The position numbers and the translations under genes are program-made. Below, one piece after another: positions 33,466-45,350 of a stretch of DNA of 64,000 nucleotides; the stretch's first letter is position 1, and each line of letters opens with the position of its first letter. The DNA is from Isoetes taiwanensis (Eukaryota; Streptophyta; Lycopodiopsida; Isoetales; Isoetaceae): the NCBI GenBank assembly GCA_021234155.1, contig JAJEKV010000018.1, positions 14,828,925 through 14,892,924 on the forward strand. Reading direction: 5' to 3'. The notes beneath the pieces are model-generated. The model had not been told where the DNA came from. It saw only the letters and a list, made by a program, of their open reading frames with translations, and did not search any database.

Positions 33466-33972
33466 TTTATCCTTTGAGTTGATCATCCCTCTGGTATGGA
33501 CAACCATGATCTCTTCCTGCTCTTCAATTTCCTGCACAAATCTCATCGAGGCACTTGGTTCATGAGTTTTGGCCTTCTCTTGCCTTGCAAAATACTCTTT
33601 CACACTACACCTATCTTCATAGTGGTCTATTGCTTTGCAAAAAGCACAAACAGGACATTCTTTACCAAAATGCCCTCTCTTACCACACTTGGTGCATGGC
33701 CTATACCAGCAATAATCTGAGGAATGTGTATTTCTTGAGCAATGAGCACATGGCGGATAAATTCTCTTCTCGGGCCTTGAACTCTTTATTTCTTGGAACT
33801 GCTTTATGACCTCAACCAAAGCTTCAGATATTTTGAATATCTCAGCCCTGACATTAGCCACAGAACTATCTGGATCCTCCATCTTTGGCTTCTTTTTGTC
33901 TTTTTGAATATTGGCACTGGTCCAGGTCCCATGTATTCCTGCTCATAATCTGGAAAGAATGGATCATGAGGC
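33466..33972 (-). pseudogene. family A gag nucleocapsid fragment
   Basis: A third copy of the family A nucleocapsid, very close to 16339-16737. It has three CCHC motifs, CAHCSRNTHSSDYC, CTKCGKRGHFGKEC and CAFCKAIDHYEDRC (the last with G to D before His), then EYFARQEKAK and MVVHTRGM. Here the frame runs without the shift that splits the copy at 16460. It is bounded by the LINE 5' end at about 33465 and by an unrelated GGAACG-rich segment at 33973. Confidence 0.85.
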
Positions 33973-34130
33973 ATAGTTACCGGGAATGGCGTTCCGAACG
34001 TCGTTCCGGTTCCGAACACGTTCCAGGGCATGCCACGTTCCGGGAACTTTTGTTCCCATTCCAAATGTGCATGTTACCCGGAACGCCGTTCCGACAACGT
34101 TCCGGTAAGTTGGGAACGTTGTTCCCAACT
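33973..34130. repeat. GGAACG/CGTTCC palindrome cluster, possible DNA transposon end
   Basis: At least eight CGTTCC or GGAACG hexamers in 160 bp (for example GGCGTTCCGAACGTCGTTCC and GGGAACGTTGTTCCC). They begin exactly where family A gag similarity stops. Such clusters resemble subterminal repeats of hAT-like elements. I found no matching opposite end and no duplication, so this is tentative. Confidence 0.35.
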
Positions 34131-34541
34131 ATAAAAATTTTTTTGACCATTTCCTTCACCCTTTTTTTTTATTTTTCACTTTTACTTTTGCAAATTTCGA
34201 TTTTGGTAGGTTGGGTCCTCTAATATTCATTCGTAACAGGGCAGAAAGCCCTTCTCCTCTCTTTTTATTTCCGCCTGAGTGGCCACCATACACAGACAGA
34301 GACAGCTCGATTCGGTTTCGGTCAGCAGAGGAGGAGAAGCAAGCAGCAACGCAGCCCTTCTAGTTCCAGCCAGACTCCAGAGATTAGGTAGAGAGCAAGC
34401 AAAACGCCCCTTCTTTCCTTCTTCTTCATTAGAATAGGTAGTAGATGTCTGTATCATTGTTGAAAACTAGCCAGCCAGCTAAGGAGAACTGAAGTTCCAT
34501 TTTGCTGCCACATAACAGTACATTGATTGAATCATTCTTAA

Positions 34542-34645
34542 GGTATGTTCTTCTGCATTTATTTATTTCATTCATACTCATAGAGCTGAAGCAAAACTAG
34601 CATTTGATTGATTTTCGTGCATTTGTTTTGTTTATTGCTCTTTAG
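34542..34645 (+). other. probable spliceosomal intron in a 5' untranslated leader
   Basis: AAG|GTATGTTC at the left and TTGCTCTTTAG| at the right frame a 104-bp T-rich stretch. It separates a CT-rich leader (34200-34540) from an ATG-bearing segment. Splice signals are good by eye; there is no transcript evidence. Confidence 0.4.
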
Positions 34646-34683
34646 TTAAATGGAAGAAGAAGCAGAGCACAGACAGAGCTCCC

Positions 34684-34977
34684 ATGCCAAAGAGAGCCAA
34701 GTTTAAGCGTGATGCATCTAAATGGTGGGATGAGAATGAGGATATGCTCATTACTACTGCTGAAAATGATTTTAGTTCTAAGATAGCCCTAGGGCAGGAC
34801 ATAGCGCCATGGATGAGTATGAAGCTCCTTGTGACTGCTCCTTTGGCCACGGCTTATCCTCCGGAGGTTGCTTATGTCGCGGCCCGCACCATCAATCTTG
34901 AGATCACTCTACTTCAACACTGTCAGCCACCTCCACCTCCTACGCCGATGGATCATGATGCAGGCCCTAGTTCCTGA
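34684..34977 (+). CDS. unrecognised 97-codon ORF behind the putative intron
   Basis: Starts MPKRAKFKRDASKWWDENED and ends in a Pro-rich tail (PPPPPTPMDHD). The middle (DIAPWMSMKLLVTAPLATA) looks like ordinary globular protein. An earlier ATG at 34651 gives only 18 codons. The basic, Trp-containing start could be a DNA-binding or nuclear peptide, but I recognise no family. It may be the first exon of a captured gene or of a transposase. Confidence 0.35.
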   Translation: MPKRAKFKRDASKWWDENEDMLITTAENDFSSKIALGQDIAPWMSMKLLVTAPLATAYPPEVAYVAARTINLEITLLQHCQPPPPPTPMDHDAGPSS

Positions 34978-35619
34978 ATATAGTTCTTTGAGGTTATAGT
35001 GTATGGCCTTCGGCCATTATAATATATTTATTATTCATATAGGCATATTGTATGCCATTTTTAATACAAATTTTGGTCTTTTTATATTGAATGTCCCTCA
35101 CTTTGATTGAATTCTTGTACATAGGGTATAAGTCATTGATTGTGCATCTTCTACGGGGCCTATTACAGGGACAAATGTGCCACATTACACCATTAAGGGG
35201 TGGGAAATTGTCACGCTTCTTCGGATAAAGCCGTCCACAACTTGCGCCGCACTATGTGCAGGAATTGGTCCTACTAGGATAACACATACAAGAAAGCACT
35301 CTTCGATGTGGACGATCACCTTTGGGAATTTTATCGGGCAATGAACAATTTGTTCAATCTTTTGATCATAAGCCCGACCATGGAATATCAGGATATCATC
35401 CACTTTCATTCGATACTGAATCCACTTACATCTCCAGTTGACTATACTTATGTATAAACATCTTGTGTAAATAAAAATTTCGCATCTTTGTTTGTCCATT
35501 TGGGCATTATGTTCGATGTAACATTAAGTTTTATGTTAATATCAAACATTTCCTTTTCAATGGTTTTATTACAACAATGTTTGAAATGTTGTGCTTATCT
35601 CGATATTATCTATATTTTA
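34978..35619. other. unassigned spacer
   Basis: Non-coding, AT-rich. Short ORFs occur on both strands without recognisable motifs. Confidence 0.5.
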
Positions 35620-36900
35620 GACGGTGCATGTCCCCCTCCATGGGTGACACCTGTGCAACCTGGTCGTCTCACTCCAGAGCAGGAGCTCATACTTATGAAG
35701 CGTCAGCTTACTGAGCTCCAAGCTTATGTACTTCATAACAACCCACTGCCAGTGCCGTAGGAGTATGGCCCCAAGATTCCCGCTATAGCCAATCAACAGC
35801 CACCACCACCTGCACCAGTACCTACTCCAGCTACATCCACCTACTCAAGGCGTACACGTAGTAGTTCATCATCTGATGCCAGTTCTGAACCATCAGAGTC
35901 ATCAGAGTCCTCTGAATCAGCAGATGATCATGCCAAATCCAAGAAGAAAGATTACCAGAAAATCGTAGACTCGGCCATTACCAGCATTTGGAAGAACCGT
36001 AAATTGGCTCAGTTCTCGGGTAAGACCAGGTTGGGTGTGGATGTCGAATCCTGGTTAGATGAGATGTAGGATTTTGGCAAATCCTATGGAATGACAGAAA
36101 AGGATATCAGCAAGGTGCCCACCACTAACCTTACAGGGTCAGGCCGCATTTGGTGGAAGGGATATGCCCGCTCTCACGGACTGACTCGAGGCCGATGCCG
36201 ATACAAGGCTTTTGCCAAAGCTTTCAAATCTCACTATGTTCTCAGAGCTCATTGCTGCCAATAAATTCAAACTTTTTACCACCTGGAACAAAAGAATATG
36301 ACAGTCCAAGCATACACGGATGAGTTCATGAGGTTACAATTGTATGTTCTTGGGATAAATGAACGCAGGGCCGTTGAGGGGTATATTGAGGGGCTACTCT
36401 CAGGAAGACGGTTCGAGCCATTGATCCCAAAACAGTGGCAGAAGCTGAAGCTAAGGCACTTATCTTGGATGAGGATAACCCTAAGTACCAGCTGCTACGT
36501 CCTTCTACCTTCGACCAGACAGGGGCTACACACAACATCGGGGACGCTCACCTAGCCCGAGACCTCCCTCCTCGGCTGAATATCAGAAGCAGGATAAGAA
36601 AGTGTCATTTACTGTACTAGATAAGTCCTCTAATACTGCAAGAGTTTTTCGAGACATTTTGCAAGCCATTCCAAAGGGAGCTCACAACCAGTTACGGAAG
36701 GACAGCTTACAACCAGTTACGGAAGGACAGCTTGTTTTTGGTGTTTCCGACCGGGACACCGTATGCAGGAGTGCCCCTATATCACACGGGCTGCTCAAGC
36801 TGCTCTTGCCGAAGTGGATTGGGATGATGCCATGGGCCTAACTGGACCAGAGAATGTTGCTTACGATGAGGCACCAGATTATATACAAGGTGAGTCTTGC
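35620..36900 (+). pseudogene. family C Gypsy gag, plus-strand copy
   Basis: The first part stays in one frame from PPPWVTPVQPGRLTPEQEL to about 36555, interrupted only by stop codons TAG (35758), TAG (36067) and TAA (36262). It has a Pro-rich then Ser/Glu-rich N-terminus, a capsid core (WKNRKLAQFSG, VESWLDEM, RIWWKGYA, QKNMTVQAYTDEFMRL) and, after frameshifts, a single CCHC knuckle CFWCFRPGHRMQEC at about 36731-36772. No LTR is found upstream. Confidence 0.75.
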
Positions 36901-37383
36901 ATTTATGCCGCAATTGAGACAAGTCAGCCAGACGGTTGGCCAAGTAGACCGTAAACCCTTTGTCATTCTTATGGACATGGATAGTACGCACAATTTTTCC
37001 TCGCCTAGAATAGCCGAAGCTTTACATCTGACTCCCTTGAAGTCAAAGCCATGTCCAGTCACGTTGGCTAGTGGGGCCATACGCCATACACAAGGTCGAC
37101 GCATCAATTTGAACATTCAATTGCGAGGAGCACCCGAGATCATGATATTGGTCGTTATGACCTTATTGTGGGTATGGAATTCTTGGCTGCTGCAAAGACA
37201 AATATCAATTGTGAAAAGCGAGAGGTCACCTTCAACACAACTAATGGAGTTCGAGTGACCATAACAGGTAAACCAGTTATTCCAATTATGCAGTGTAAAT
37301 CATTGTGTCAGTTGGATAAAGCCATCAAGAAGTATCAGGTTGCTTATATTATTAGGCTTGCCTCAGTAGACGCCAAGTCTTGA
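36901..37383 (+). pseudogene. family C Gypsy protease, plus-strand copy
   Basis: Retropepsin region with MDMDSTHNF in place of the MDTGSTHNF seen in the minus-strand copy, so the active-site DTG is lost. It continues with HTQGRRINLNI, GRYDLIVGMEFLAAA (after a frameshift at about 37150) and GVRVTITGKPV. Confidence 0.78.
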
Positions 37384-37439
37384 CAGCTTGCCTCTGGCTA
37401 TAGCAGCCGTTCTTTGAGAATACCACAACCTCTTTCCAG

Positions 37440-38090
37440 ATGAGATTCATAGGTTGCCATCTTTCCGAGGCGTGGAATGTGAAATTACCTTAGAACCAGG
37501 CACTAAGCCTACCAGTAAGGCTCCATACAGAATGAGTACCCCCGAATTAACGGAGCTTAAGACACAGTTGCAAGAGGTTCTTAAATTGGGGTTCATCCGA
37601 ACCAGTGTATCACCCTTTGGTGCCCCCATTTTGTTTGTAAAGAAGAACGATGGTACTTTAAGGATGTGCATTGATTATCGGCAATTTAACAAGCACGATT
37701 AAGAATCGGTATGCTGTACCGTGTGCCGAAGATTTGATAAATCAATTACAAGGAGCTAAGTATTTCACAAAAATTGACCTTCGCCCAGGATATCACCAGA
37801 TAAGAATTAAGGAGGATGACATCCATAAGTCTATATTCAGGACACGCTATGGCCATTACGATTTCATTGTTATGCCATTTGGGCTAACTAATGCTCCTGC
37901 CACATTCATGAGATTGATGAAGGATATTTTTCGCGAGTATCTGTATGATTTTGTCATATTTTTTTTTATGATATCCTCATATACAGCAAAACCTTAGAGG
38001 ACCATGAACATCATCTTCTTGGCCTTGCAGAAGTTGAGCATCATCAACACGAGTACGTATACTGGCTCATCAAGTGGCCAGGATCGTTAC
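37440..38090 (+). pseudogene. family C Gypsy reverse transcriptase, 3' truncated
   Basis: RT with [62 protein letters not shown] and [12 protein letters not shown] frameshift at about 37690 and another inside the FFDD box (about 37970) break it. Similarity fades near 38090; RNase H, integrase and LTR are missing. The motifs are those of chromovirus-like Gypsy elements, though no chromodomain is available. Confidence 0.85.
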
Positions 38091-38424
38091 AGGATATCTA
38101 GAAAAGTGATAACTACAATCCTCAAAATAAGTTGGTCATTTAGGTCTACAAAAGCTCATGACTGCTTTCCCTCTACAAATGAAACAATAGATCACACTCA
38201 ATATCTTGCTATTTCTTAACATTGCCAACACCACAACCTAAGAAAAAAGAACGTTGAAGACAACTACAATATAACAAAAAAGAAGCTACGATAAATCACC
38301 ACCTATGAAGCTTCCACGCTTCACATCGGTTATAACGTGACCGTAGACGAATGCCTATCTCTAAATAAAATCTAGAAAAAAACTTTGACCTTTCCCTTTC
38401 CTTATAAAGCCTCTTGCGTGCCTT

Positions 38425-38457
<33 letters not shown>

Positions 38458-40025
38458 AATGGACATTCTAAAAATCGGGGCAAAACTAACCCCGTTAGTA
38501 TTAGGTTAGCAGTTAGCAAGTTATTTTGTGTTAGCCATTTGGGGGCTAACGCGTTATGTTCTAGAATCTCAGTCGGAGCCACTCCATTCTTCACCAAAGG
38601 AGTTCCGGCCCCAGCTCCATTTTTCTTTGTGCATCTTATACCGAAATGCCGATTAAGAGGAGCTGGCATGACAAAGATGGGTTGTATTTGCGCCTACAGA
38701 TTTCGACAGGTAGAGTTCTCTGCGCAACGATTTATGCTTATGATGAGCTATATTCCTATATTCACAGCTTTGAAGCTTGTTCATATTGGTAAATGAAATC
38801 GGGATTCCGGCAAATATGTGCGCATCATTATAAAGGCCACAAAGTGAACGTACTTTAGAAGCTGATGGTCTGACCATGTCTTCTCTATCCCAAAAACTTA
38901 TCATTCGTGGTCAAACATTCGAAACTATTGGCTGCAACTGTGCATGATTATCCTCCTTTTTCTAGGTAGTGTTGATGAGTGCATTGCCATGAGGGCCTAT
39001 GTTTCTTTCCTTGTTTATTGCGACATATATAGATCAGAAAATATGAAGTAATTGTGGCATAATCCATGCATTCTAGTCTCACGGATCGCATAATTCTACC
39101 CCCCTTTTTTAATTATTTATAATGTTCAGCTCATATCCTTATTTCACGTGAGAGCGATTCGCTTTTGCTTCGGTCAAGGTATATTGTTGCTTCATGCTAT
39201 AGAGTAACCAGGTATGTATAGTAGCATAATCTTTATTTTGTTGATTGTTTTGGGTAGTAGAGTAGCAAAGCAAGATTTAAAGCGCCAAGAGACAAGACTA
39301 TTAGCATTCCTTATATCTCCCATGCTTTCTGATTTGGGCCTATACTATCAATCTTGTTGGGACGCTCATGAATGTTATGTCATTAAGCACCAGTCTATTA
39401 ATTATTTCTCATGAAGCTTACTTATTCGTGACTGTGTCAATACCCTGCATCCGTCTGATCTGATATGTGCAGTTTCAGCTCTTATAGTCAAAGAATTTCT
39501 GAGATACATATTCCTATTTCATTTTTTGGAGCTTACTTGCATGAACCAAAAAACTTTGTTTTAATCCTTCCACATGCACAATACAGTGTTCTCTGTTAAT
39601 CCAACATCCTTTATTTTTTTCTAGATAACCTAACTGAGAATGAAAAATCCTAGTAATACATAACGTGAATATTAGATTATTATACCTCAGAGAATCATTA
39701 GACATGGACTCCAAAATGTTGAAAACTTCATTAGACTCATTCTACGATCCCTGGCGTGTCTGCTAATTGCTTCAGTTTTGGCTTTTGTATTGTGTTCCAC
39801 ATACTAGTTGTAACAAGAACATCAGGACTGTGCCTTGTGAACAGTACTGAATGTTCAGGGCTTGTTAAATGCTGGGCATACTATAGGAACAACTAGTCTT
39901 GCAACTAGTCTGTTACAATTATGATTGAACTGGCAGTAAGATATTGAAGTATAGCACCAATCAAAGAAAACCTAGAAGCAATTAGGGGACAAGAGTGCAC
40001 TCTAGATTGCACAGTCCAGTATAGT
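38091..40025. other. unassigned region
   Basis: No convincing gene. It contains a homopolymer T tract (about 38430-38458), scattered short ORFs and AT-rich DNA. The start may hold decayed RT sequence. Confidence 0.5.
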
Positions 40026-42330
40026 GTGGATGACCTTGTGGATATAAGGTCCCAATACATTGGACAGCTTCAGAAAGACAAGATAAATTTCATCTACTCC
40101 TTGTATAGAAATTCCTGCTATGATGAAAATACAGGAATATTACCTTATCAGTTGAGGGGCCTGAAGGTATGTATGAGAGCATTGAGATGGATTCATGGCA
40201 TGAGACTTCATTTTACAGATACTGGGAGCAGGTCAGGAAAGGGCACATGTTGTTCTAGCATGGCAACGCGCTATAGAGCAAACACTTTCAAGGCCATTGC
40301 AGTCTTCGAGAGCTTTGTGAGATACATGTCTCAATCTATGCCGCAGATTTCGAAGGTGAACGAGCACGTTGTACAAGTGGTTCAAAGGGTGTTGCCACAA
40401 CACTACATCCAGAAAGAGTGCCTGAAAGAGGTCAACTCCATTTTAGAAACTACTGGAGATCGGTCTCTTTCTCAATCACATTTCAACAAGTTGTGGAAAA
40501 CTCACTTCTCAGACGTGTGTGTCGTGCAACACTTGCCATTCTCAAAGTGTAATACTTGCATTCAATTGAAGGATACACTTGCATCAACTACAATAACAAT
40601 AGAGAAAGAAAGAATGGCAATCAGGGAGCAATTTGCAGATCACCAAAGGGACCAAATATCATGTCGACAGCTGTATTGGCAGTGGAGAATGTTTTCCGAG
40701 ATGCAGCCTGACAGATTTTTGTGTATAATTCATGATAAGATGGACCAACACAAGACTTTCTTGCCAAAGCTAGAACCCTTTGCCCAAGCATTGTCAAAAC
40801 ACTTTTCAGATGAAGGTAAGTCTGGCGGGTGTCTTGACACATGGGCATGGAACTGGCACCTATGGTCATTTTGTGCTTGATCTATGGAGGGATGATCCAA
40901 ATTTCCATGTGAGTTCTATTTTCAAGTGCTTGAGAATGCTAGAAAGAGGATCGATAGAAGGGAGGAGGTATTCTCCACCAGCCCCCATTTTTTAGGCTTT
41001 GATGGATGATCAACCGCTCTGTTACCAAAGGTAGATAAAGGAGCTCACATCCAAGGTGTCGAAAAAAACAAGGAGGACTTGAAATGACTTCCACTTACTT
41101 GAAATACAACTGCCAGAGAAGCTATTGTTCAATTGGATAACTATTGGAAAGAAAACAAGAATAGATGGATGTTTGGGGCAATGTCATACTTGACAGTAGT
41201 GGGAGTATTCAAGATTGTGAAGGTGGGGTTCATGATGGTTGGGCATACGGATGATGATATAGATGCATTCTTTGGGACTTTCTCTACCAAGCTCAATAGA
41301 GAAAACGTGACTAGTCTCCCTGAACTAATGGATGTGTTTGAGAGCTACATTGACCCCAACCCAATGGCTTTCTTGATGAATGAGGTTGCAGATTGGAAAT
41401 CATTTGTCGAGGGATACTTGCTAGATGGTAAGGATTAGTTGACAAGACACACAAAGCCACTTAAGTTCAAGTTTTGGGTTAGGGATGGAATACCGATCAT
41501 GCAATATAAGTGGAGACCAGGTGACAAGTTGTGGATGCCTGTATAAGGAATCGAGTTGTGGCAAAGGGGGGCTACAAGTGAGGTTCTTATTCCTAGAGGG
41601 CAGCCAAAACCACTTCCTCCCTTCAAGACTGTTAAAGACTCTAGTCAACTAGTGAAGGGCATCAAGGATTATACAACGCACTAGGATGATGTTCGAAATG
41701 AAGCACACCTCCACCCTTAAGAAAATTTGCATGGACTCCCTAATCAATTATTGGGAGAAAGTTGTGACATGCTTATAAACAGAACAGCCATGCGGGGGGG
41801 AGCTGAGAGACGGGTTTTTACCTGACAGATGGGAGGGTTCTCATGGATCAAGCACATCTAAGAAAGTTGACTTGGGTCCTAACAATGGCTTCAAGTGGTT
41901 TGTGGGAAGCAAGGCCGCAATGCCGAAGTAGTTTGATCTTCCTGAGTGGGATCCTTTTGAGGACATCAAGGAAGGATACTTTGTGCTAGTAAGGCCTGAC
42001 GATGAGGATTGTCCAATATGGTTAGGGATGGCACTATCTGATGTTACCACCACCATGGCTGATGGAGAGGAGTTGCGTCCTGGATTCTAAATTCAATATT
42101 GGGAGCCCATTGGAAGACACAAGAAGGGCAACTTGAAGGAGCAATACACCGATTGCTGGGAGAAGAAGTGGAGGGCAAATCATGTTGATCCTCAGAGGAG
42201 GGAATTGGTGGAGTGTGTGGTATGGTCATATCCAACTTGTCACATTTCAAAGGACAAGACACGCAAGATCCCAAAAAGGGAGATGGACAAAGCCATGAGC
42301 AACCTCCATGCTATAGCACTGTATAAGGGT
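40026..42330 (+). pseudogene. DUF7869-like (DDE-transposase-like) pseudogene
   Basis: A decayed protein resembling the large plant/oomycete/animal family annotated DUF7869, thought to derive from DNA transposons; I recognise this from memory of its motifs. The first 284 codons are open: an N-terminal region, FSKCNTCIQLK (zinc-like C-x2-C), IIHDKMDQHKTFLP. After a frameshift at about 40815 come THGHGTGTYGHFVLDLWRD, then (41133-41438) DNYWKENKNRW, FMMVGHTDDDIDAFFGTFS and a tail. Conserved Asp residues in HDKMD, DN and DDID are candidate catalytic positions. Later parts (GFKWFVGSKAAMPK, QYWEPIGRHKKG) carry several stops. Confidence 0.55.
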
Positions 42331-44147
42331 AGATAATATTGAGAAGCTTGAAAACTTTCACAACTCGTGGTTCGTAAGGGGATTAGATTATGGAGAAGCC
42401 TTCTCGCCAATTGTTAAAATGTCTAGTATCATAACTCTATTGGCAATAGCAAATGCAAAAAATCTAGAAATCCATCACATGGATGTAAGTACTGCGTTTT
42501 TGAACACAAAACTAGATAAGGAGATATTCATGAAGGAAGCTCCAGGATTTGAGCATGGCGGAAATAAAGTTTGGAAATTAAATCGTGCAGTCTACGGCTT
42601 GAGACAATCTCCGAGACAATGGTACATTTGCATAGATTCTTATTTGAGGAAGCAAGGACTTGTGAAGCTTAAGAATGGCGGCAATCTGTACATGTTAAAG
42701 CATAGAGATGATTATTGTATAATTGCTTTGTATGTAGATGGCTGTATAATGGCAGCTACTAATTTGAACATTTTAAATCAGTGCAAACAGAGTTTAAAAG
42801 AAAGATTTAAAATGACAGATCTCGGATAGTTAAAGAAGTTCCTTGGAATTGAAATGAAAAGAAACAGAGAAGAAGGAAAACCGGTGCTCACGCAAAGAAA
42901 GCATATTGAAGCAGTTTTAAACAGGTTCAATATGACATCATGCAATAAGATGAACACGCCTATGATAGTTGGGTAGAAACTGTCTTCACATGAATGTCAA
43001 AAAACAGAAAATGAAATAAAGGAAATGAATGAAGTACCGTATAAAGAATTAGTTGGATGTCTTTATTATCTAGCTAATTGCACCAGACTGGATATCAGCT
43101 TTGTGGTGAACATGCTCAGTAGGTACAACAACAACCTAGGCAAAATGCACTGGATGGCAGCAAAAAGAGTTATTAGATACCTAAAGGGAACCATAAACAT
43201 TGGCATAACATACAATTCAAAGGATCTGCAACTAAAAACATACTATGACTCAGACTAGGCAGGTATCTAGACCAAAGCAAATGTACCTCAGGTTTTGTAC
43301 TTTTACTAGGTGGAGGCCCAATATCCTGGAAATGTAAGAAACAAACCTCATTACCTCTTTCTACAGCAGAAGCTGAGTATGCAGCTACTGGATTAGCTGC
43401 TAAAGAAGTGATATGATGCTCAAGACTATTAGAAGAAATTGAAACCCATCAAATTCAATTGCAAGTTAGCTGACAATCTTAACAATTGCAAGTTAGGTAT
43501 GTATGTACAGATTTACAGTTAGCTGACATCTTAACAAAGCCATTAGCTGAACAGAGATTCTGCTTTCTCAAAAAATTGCTTAACTGCTCAGAATATATCA
43601 TGAAAGGGGGATGAAGTGGTGTTCATGATATATTGGTATTGGTATTATATTGAAATAGTTGGTTACAATGGTGGATTGAAATAGGGATATATATACAACA
43701 TTGTGGGTCCGAATTCAAGGATAACCTTTAGGGAAATAGTTAGGTGGAGGCCCAATATCGTGGAAATGTAAGAAACAAACCTCAGTAGCTCTTTCTACAG
43801 CAGAAGCTATGCAACTACTGCATTAGCTACTAAAGAAGTGATATGGTGCTCAAGACTCTTAGAAGAAATTGAAACCCATCAAATTCAGGTGCCTACCATC
43901 TATTCAGACAATATGAATTGCATTGAAATGTGCAAGAATCCTGTGATGCATGAAAGATGCAAACACATTGAAATTCAAATGCATTTTATCAAAGAGGCTG
44001 TAGAAAAGAAACAATTGCAAGTTAGTTATGTATGTACAGATTTACAGTTAGCTGACATCTTAACAAAGCCATTAGCTGAACAAAGATTCAGCTTTCTCAA
44101 AAATTGCTTAACTGCTTAGAATATATCATGAAAGGGGGATGAAGTGG
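42331..44147 (+). mobile_element. Copia element, RT and RNase H 3' half
   Basis: The 5' half of the element is missing; it starts in RT (DYGEAFSPIVKM) directly after the DUF7869-like remnant. RT shows HHMDVSTAFLN, FMKEAPGFE, LNRAVYGLRQSPRQWY and a catalytic box LYVDGCIMA, in which the second Asp of YVDD is Gly. Then come LKKFLGIEM, YKELVGCLYYLANCTRLDI, and RNase H with WKCKKQTS, STAEAEYAA and VPTIYSDN. In-frame TAG codons sit at about 42828, 42976 and 43256. It ends in the polypurine tract aaagggggatgaag at 44131. Confidence 0.88.
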
Positions 44148-44170
44148 TGTTCATGATATATTGGTGTTGG
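43308..44170 (+). repeat. tandem duplication of Copia RNase H, polypurine tract and LTR start
   Basis: The segment starting AGGTGGAGGCCCAATATC occurs at about 43308 and again at about 43741. The first copy runs through RNase H, tract and the first 120 bp of LTR (43620-43740), then jumps back into RNase H. Copy 1 has lost about 150 bp (after CATCAAATTCAA, 43460); copy 2 is full. Confidence 0.8.
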
Positions 44171-44522
44171 TGTTATATTGAAATAGTTGGTTACAATGGT
44201 GGATTGAAATAGGGAATATATACAACATTGTGAAGGTCCGAATTCAAGGATAACCTTTAGGGAAATAGTTAAAGGTCGAATCTTGTAATGGGAAAACCGA
44301 TCAGATAAGATTAAGATGTAGTTTTGAGGGGGATCGTATCAGTGTTCCGGAAGCAAAGCCTGCCAGTGTGTAAAAACCAGGTTCTCAGCAATAGATTTGT
44401 ATGAACAGTACATGGGCTAGTATAAATAAATAATATGCAGATATTACGACCATTGCAGATTACGACCATTGTATTTGATTAAGGTTGAATTCCACTAGTT
44501 CAAATACTTAATTGTTCAAACA
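44148..44522 (+). repeat. Copia 3' LTR (about 375 bp)
   Basis: Begins TGTTCATGATAT just after the polypurine tract and appears to end GTTCAAACA, giving TGTT/AACA ends. It contains TATAAATAAATA at about 44420. The right boundary is inferred from the terminal inverted pair only. Confidence 0.55.
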
Positions 44523-45350
44523 AATTATCACATTCTTAATGGGTTTCATTATAGAGTTTTTTGTTCCCTTAGATCTAACTCAAGTCGCATTCGAGTTGGG
44601 TCGTGGCTTCATGACAACTGAAGTATTTCAACATTGCTTCTTGCTTCTTCATTTTATCAAGCTATCATGATCTAATTCAGCCGCATTCGAATTGGAACCT
44701 TGGTTTTACGACTATGGAAGAATTGCTTCAATATTATTTCTTATTTCTTCACTCTATCAAGCTTCATGGTCATTGAGAGTTTACACCTATTATGTGTGAG
44801 ATGATGGACACGCAAAGATTATTGTCAAATGTTGGATGAATGACGCGCTAGTGTTGCTCCTATTCGGTTATTTATCTCCATGGTTTTCCTCGAAAACCCA
44901 AAAGGGCGGGATTTTTATTCCAGTTGATAAATCTCTGACTCTGAGTTTCATTGTGTCTTATCTATTTCTTATTAAAACTCTTGGTGATTGTCTAGTTTCG
45001 GGGTTTATTTGGCTCTATATTTTTGTAGCCAATCATTTCTACAACTATACTATTGTACCTTGTTTTTTGAACGCTCAGTAAGAAAGCCACTTCACTGCCA
45101 ATGTTGTAGTTTGTTTTGCTATAAGAGTCTTCCCAAGAAAGGTTAATCTTTTTTTCTGTTAGGAAAAGGGGGAAAATAATTTGGCTAATCCTAAAAAAAT
45201 AATAGAATACTTATTTTAAATATGGATATTTTTTATTTTTTTATAGAAAATCTCCCTTCATAAAATTCGTCGCATTACCTAGACGCCCTAAAAAATTGCC
45301 ATTTGGCTACTAATAGCCACTAATTTTTTCCATGATTGGGACCTCCAAAG
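44523..45350. repeat. spacer with a 98-bp tandem duplication
   Basis: Two diverged copies (about 44569-44666 and 44667-44765), each with GATCTAA-TCA-GCCGCATTCGA and ending near TTCATTTTATCAAGC or TTCACTCTATCAAGC. The rest of the stretch holds nothing recognisable. Confidence 0.55.

Noticed and set aside
38430-38458. Poly(T) run as a reverse-strand poly(A) tail of a retrotransposed copy
   Set aside because: No flanking duplication and no recognisable transcript beside it; could be simple slippage.
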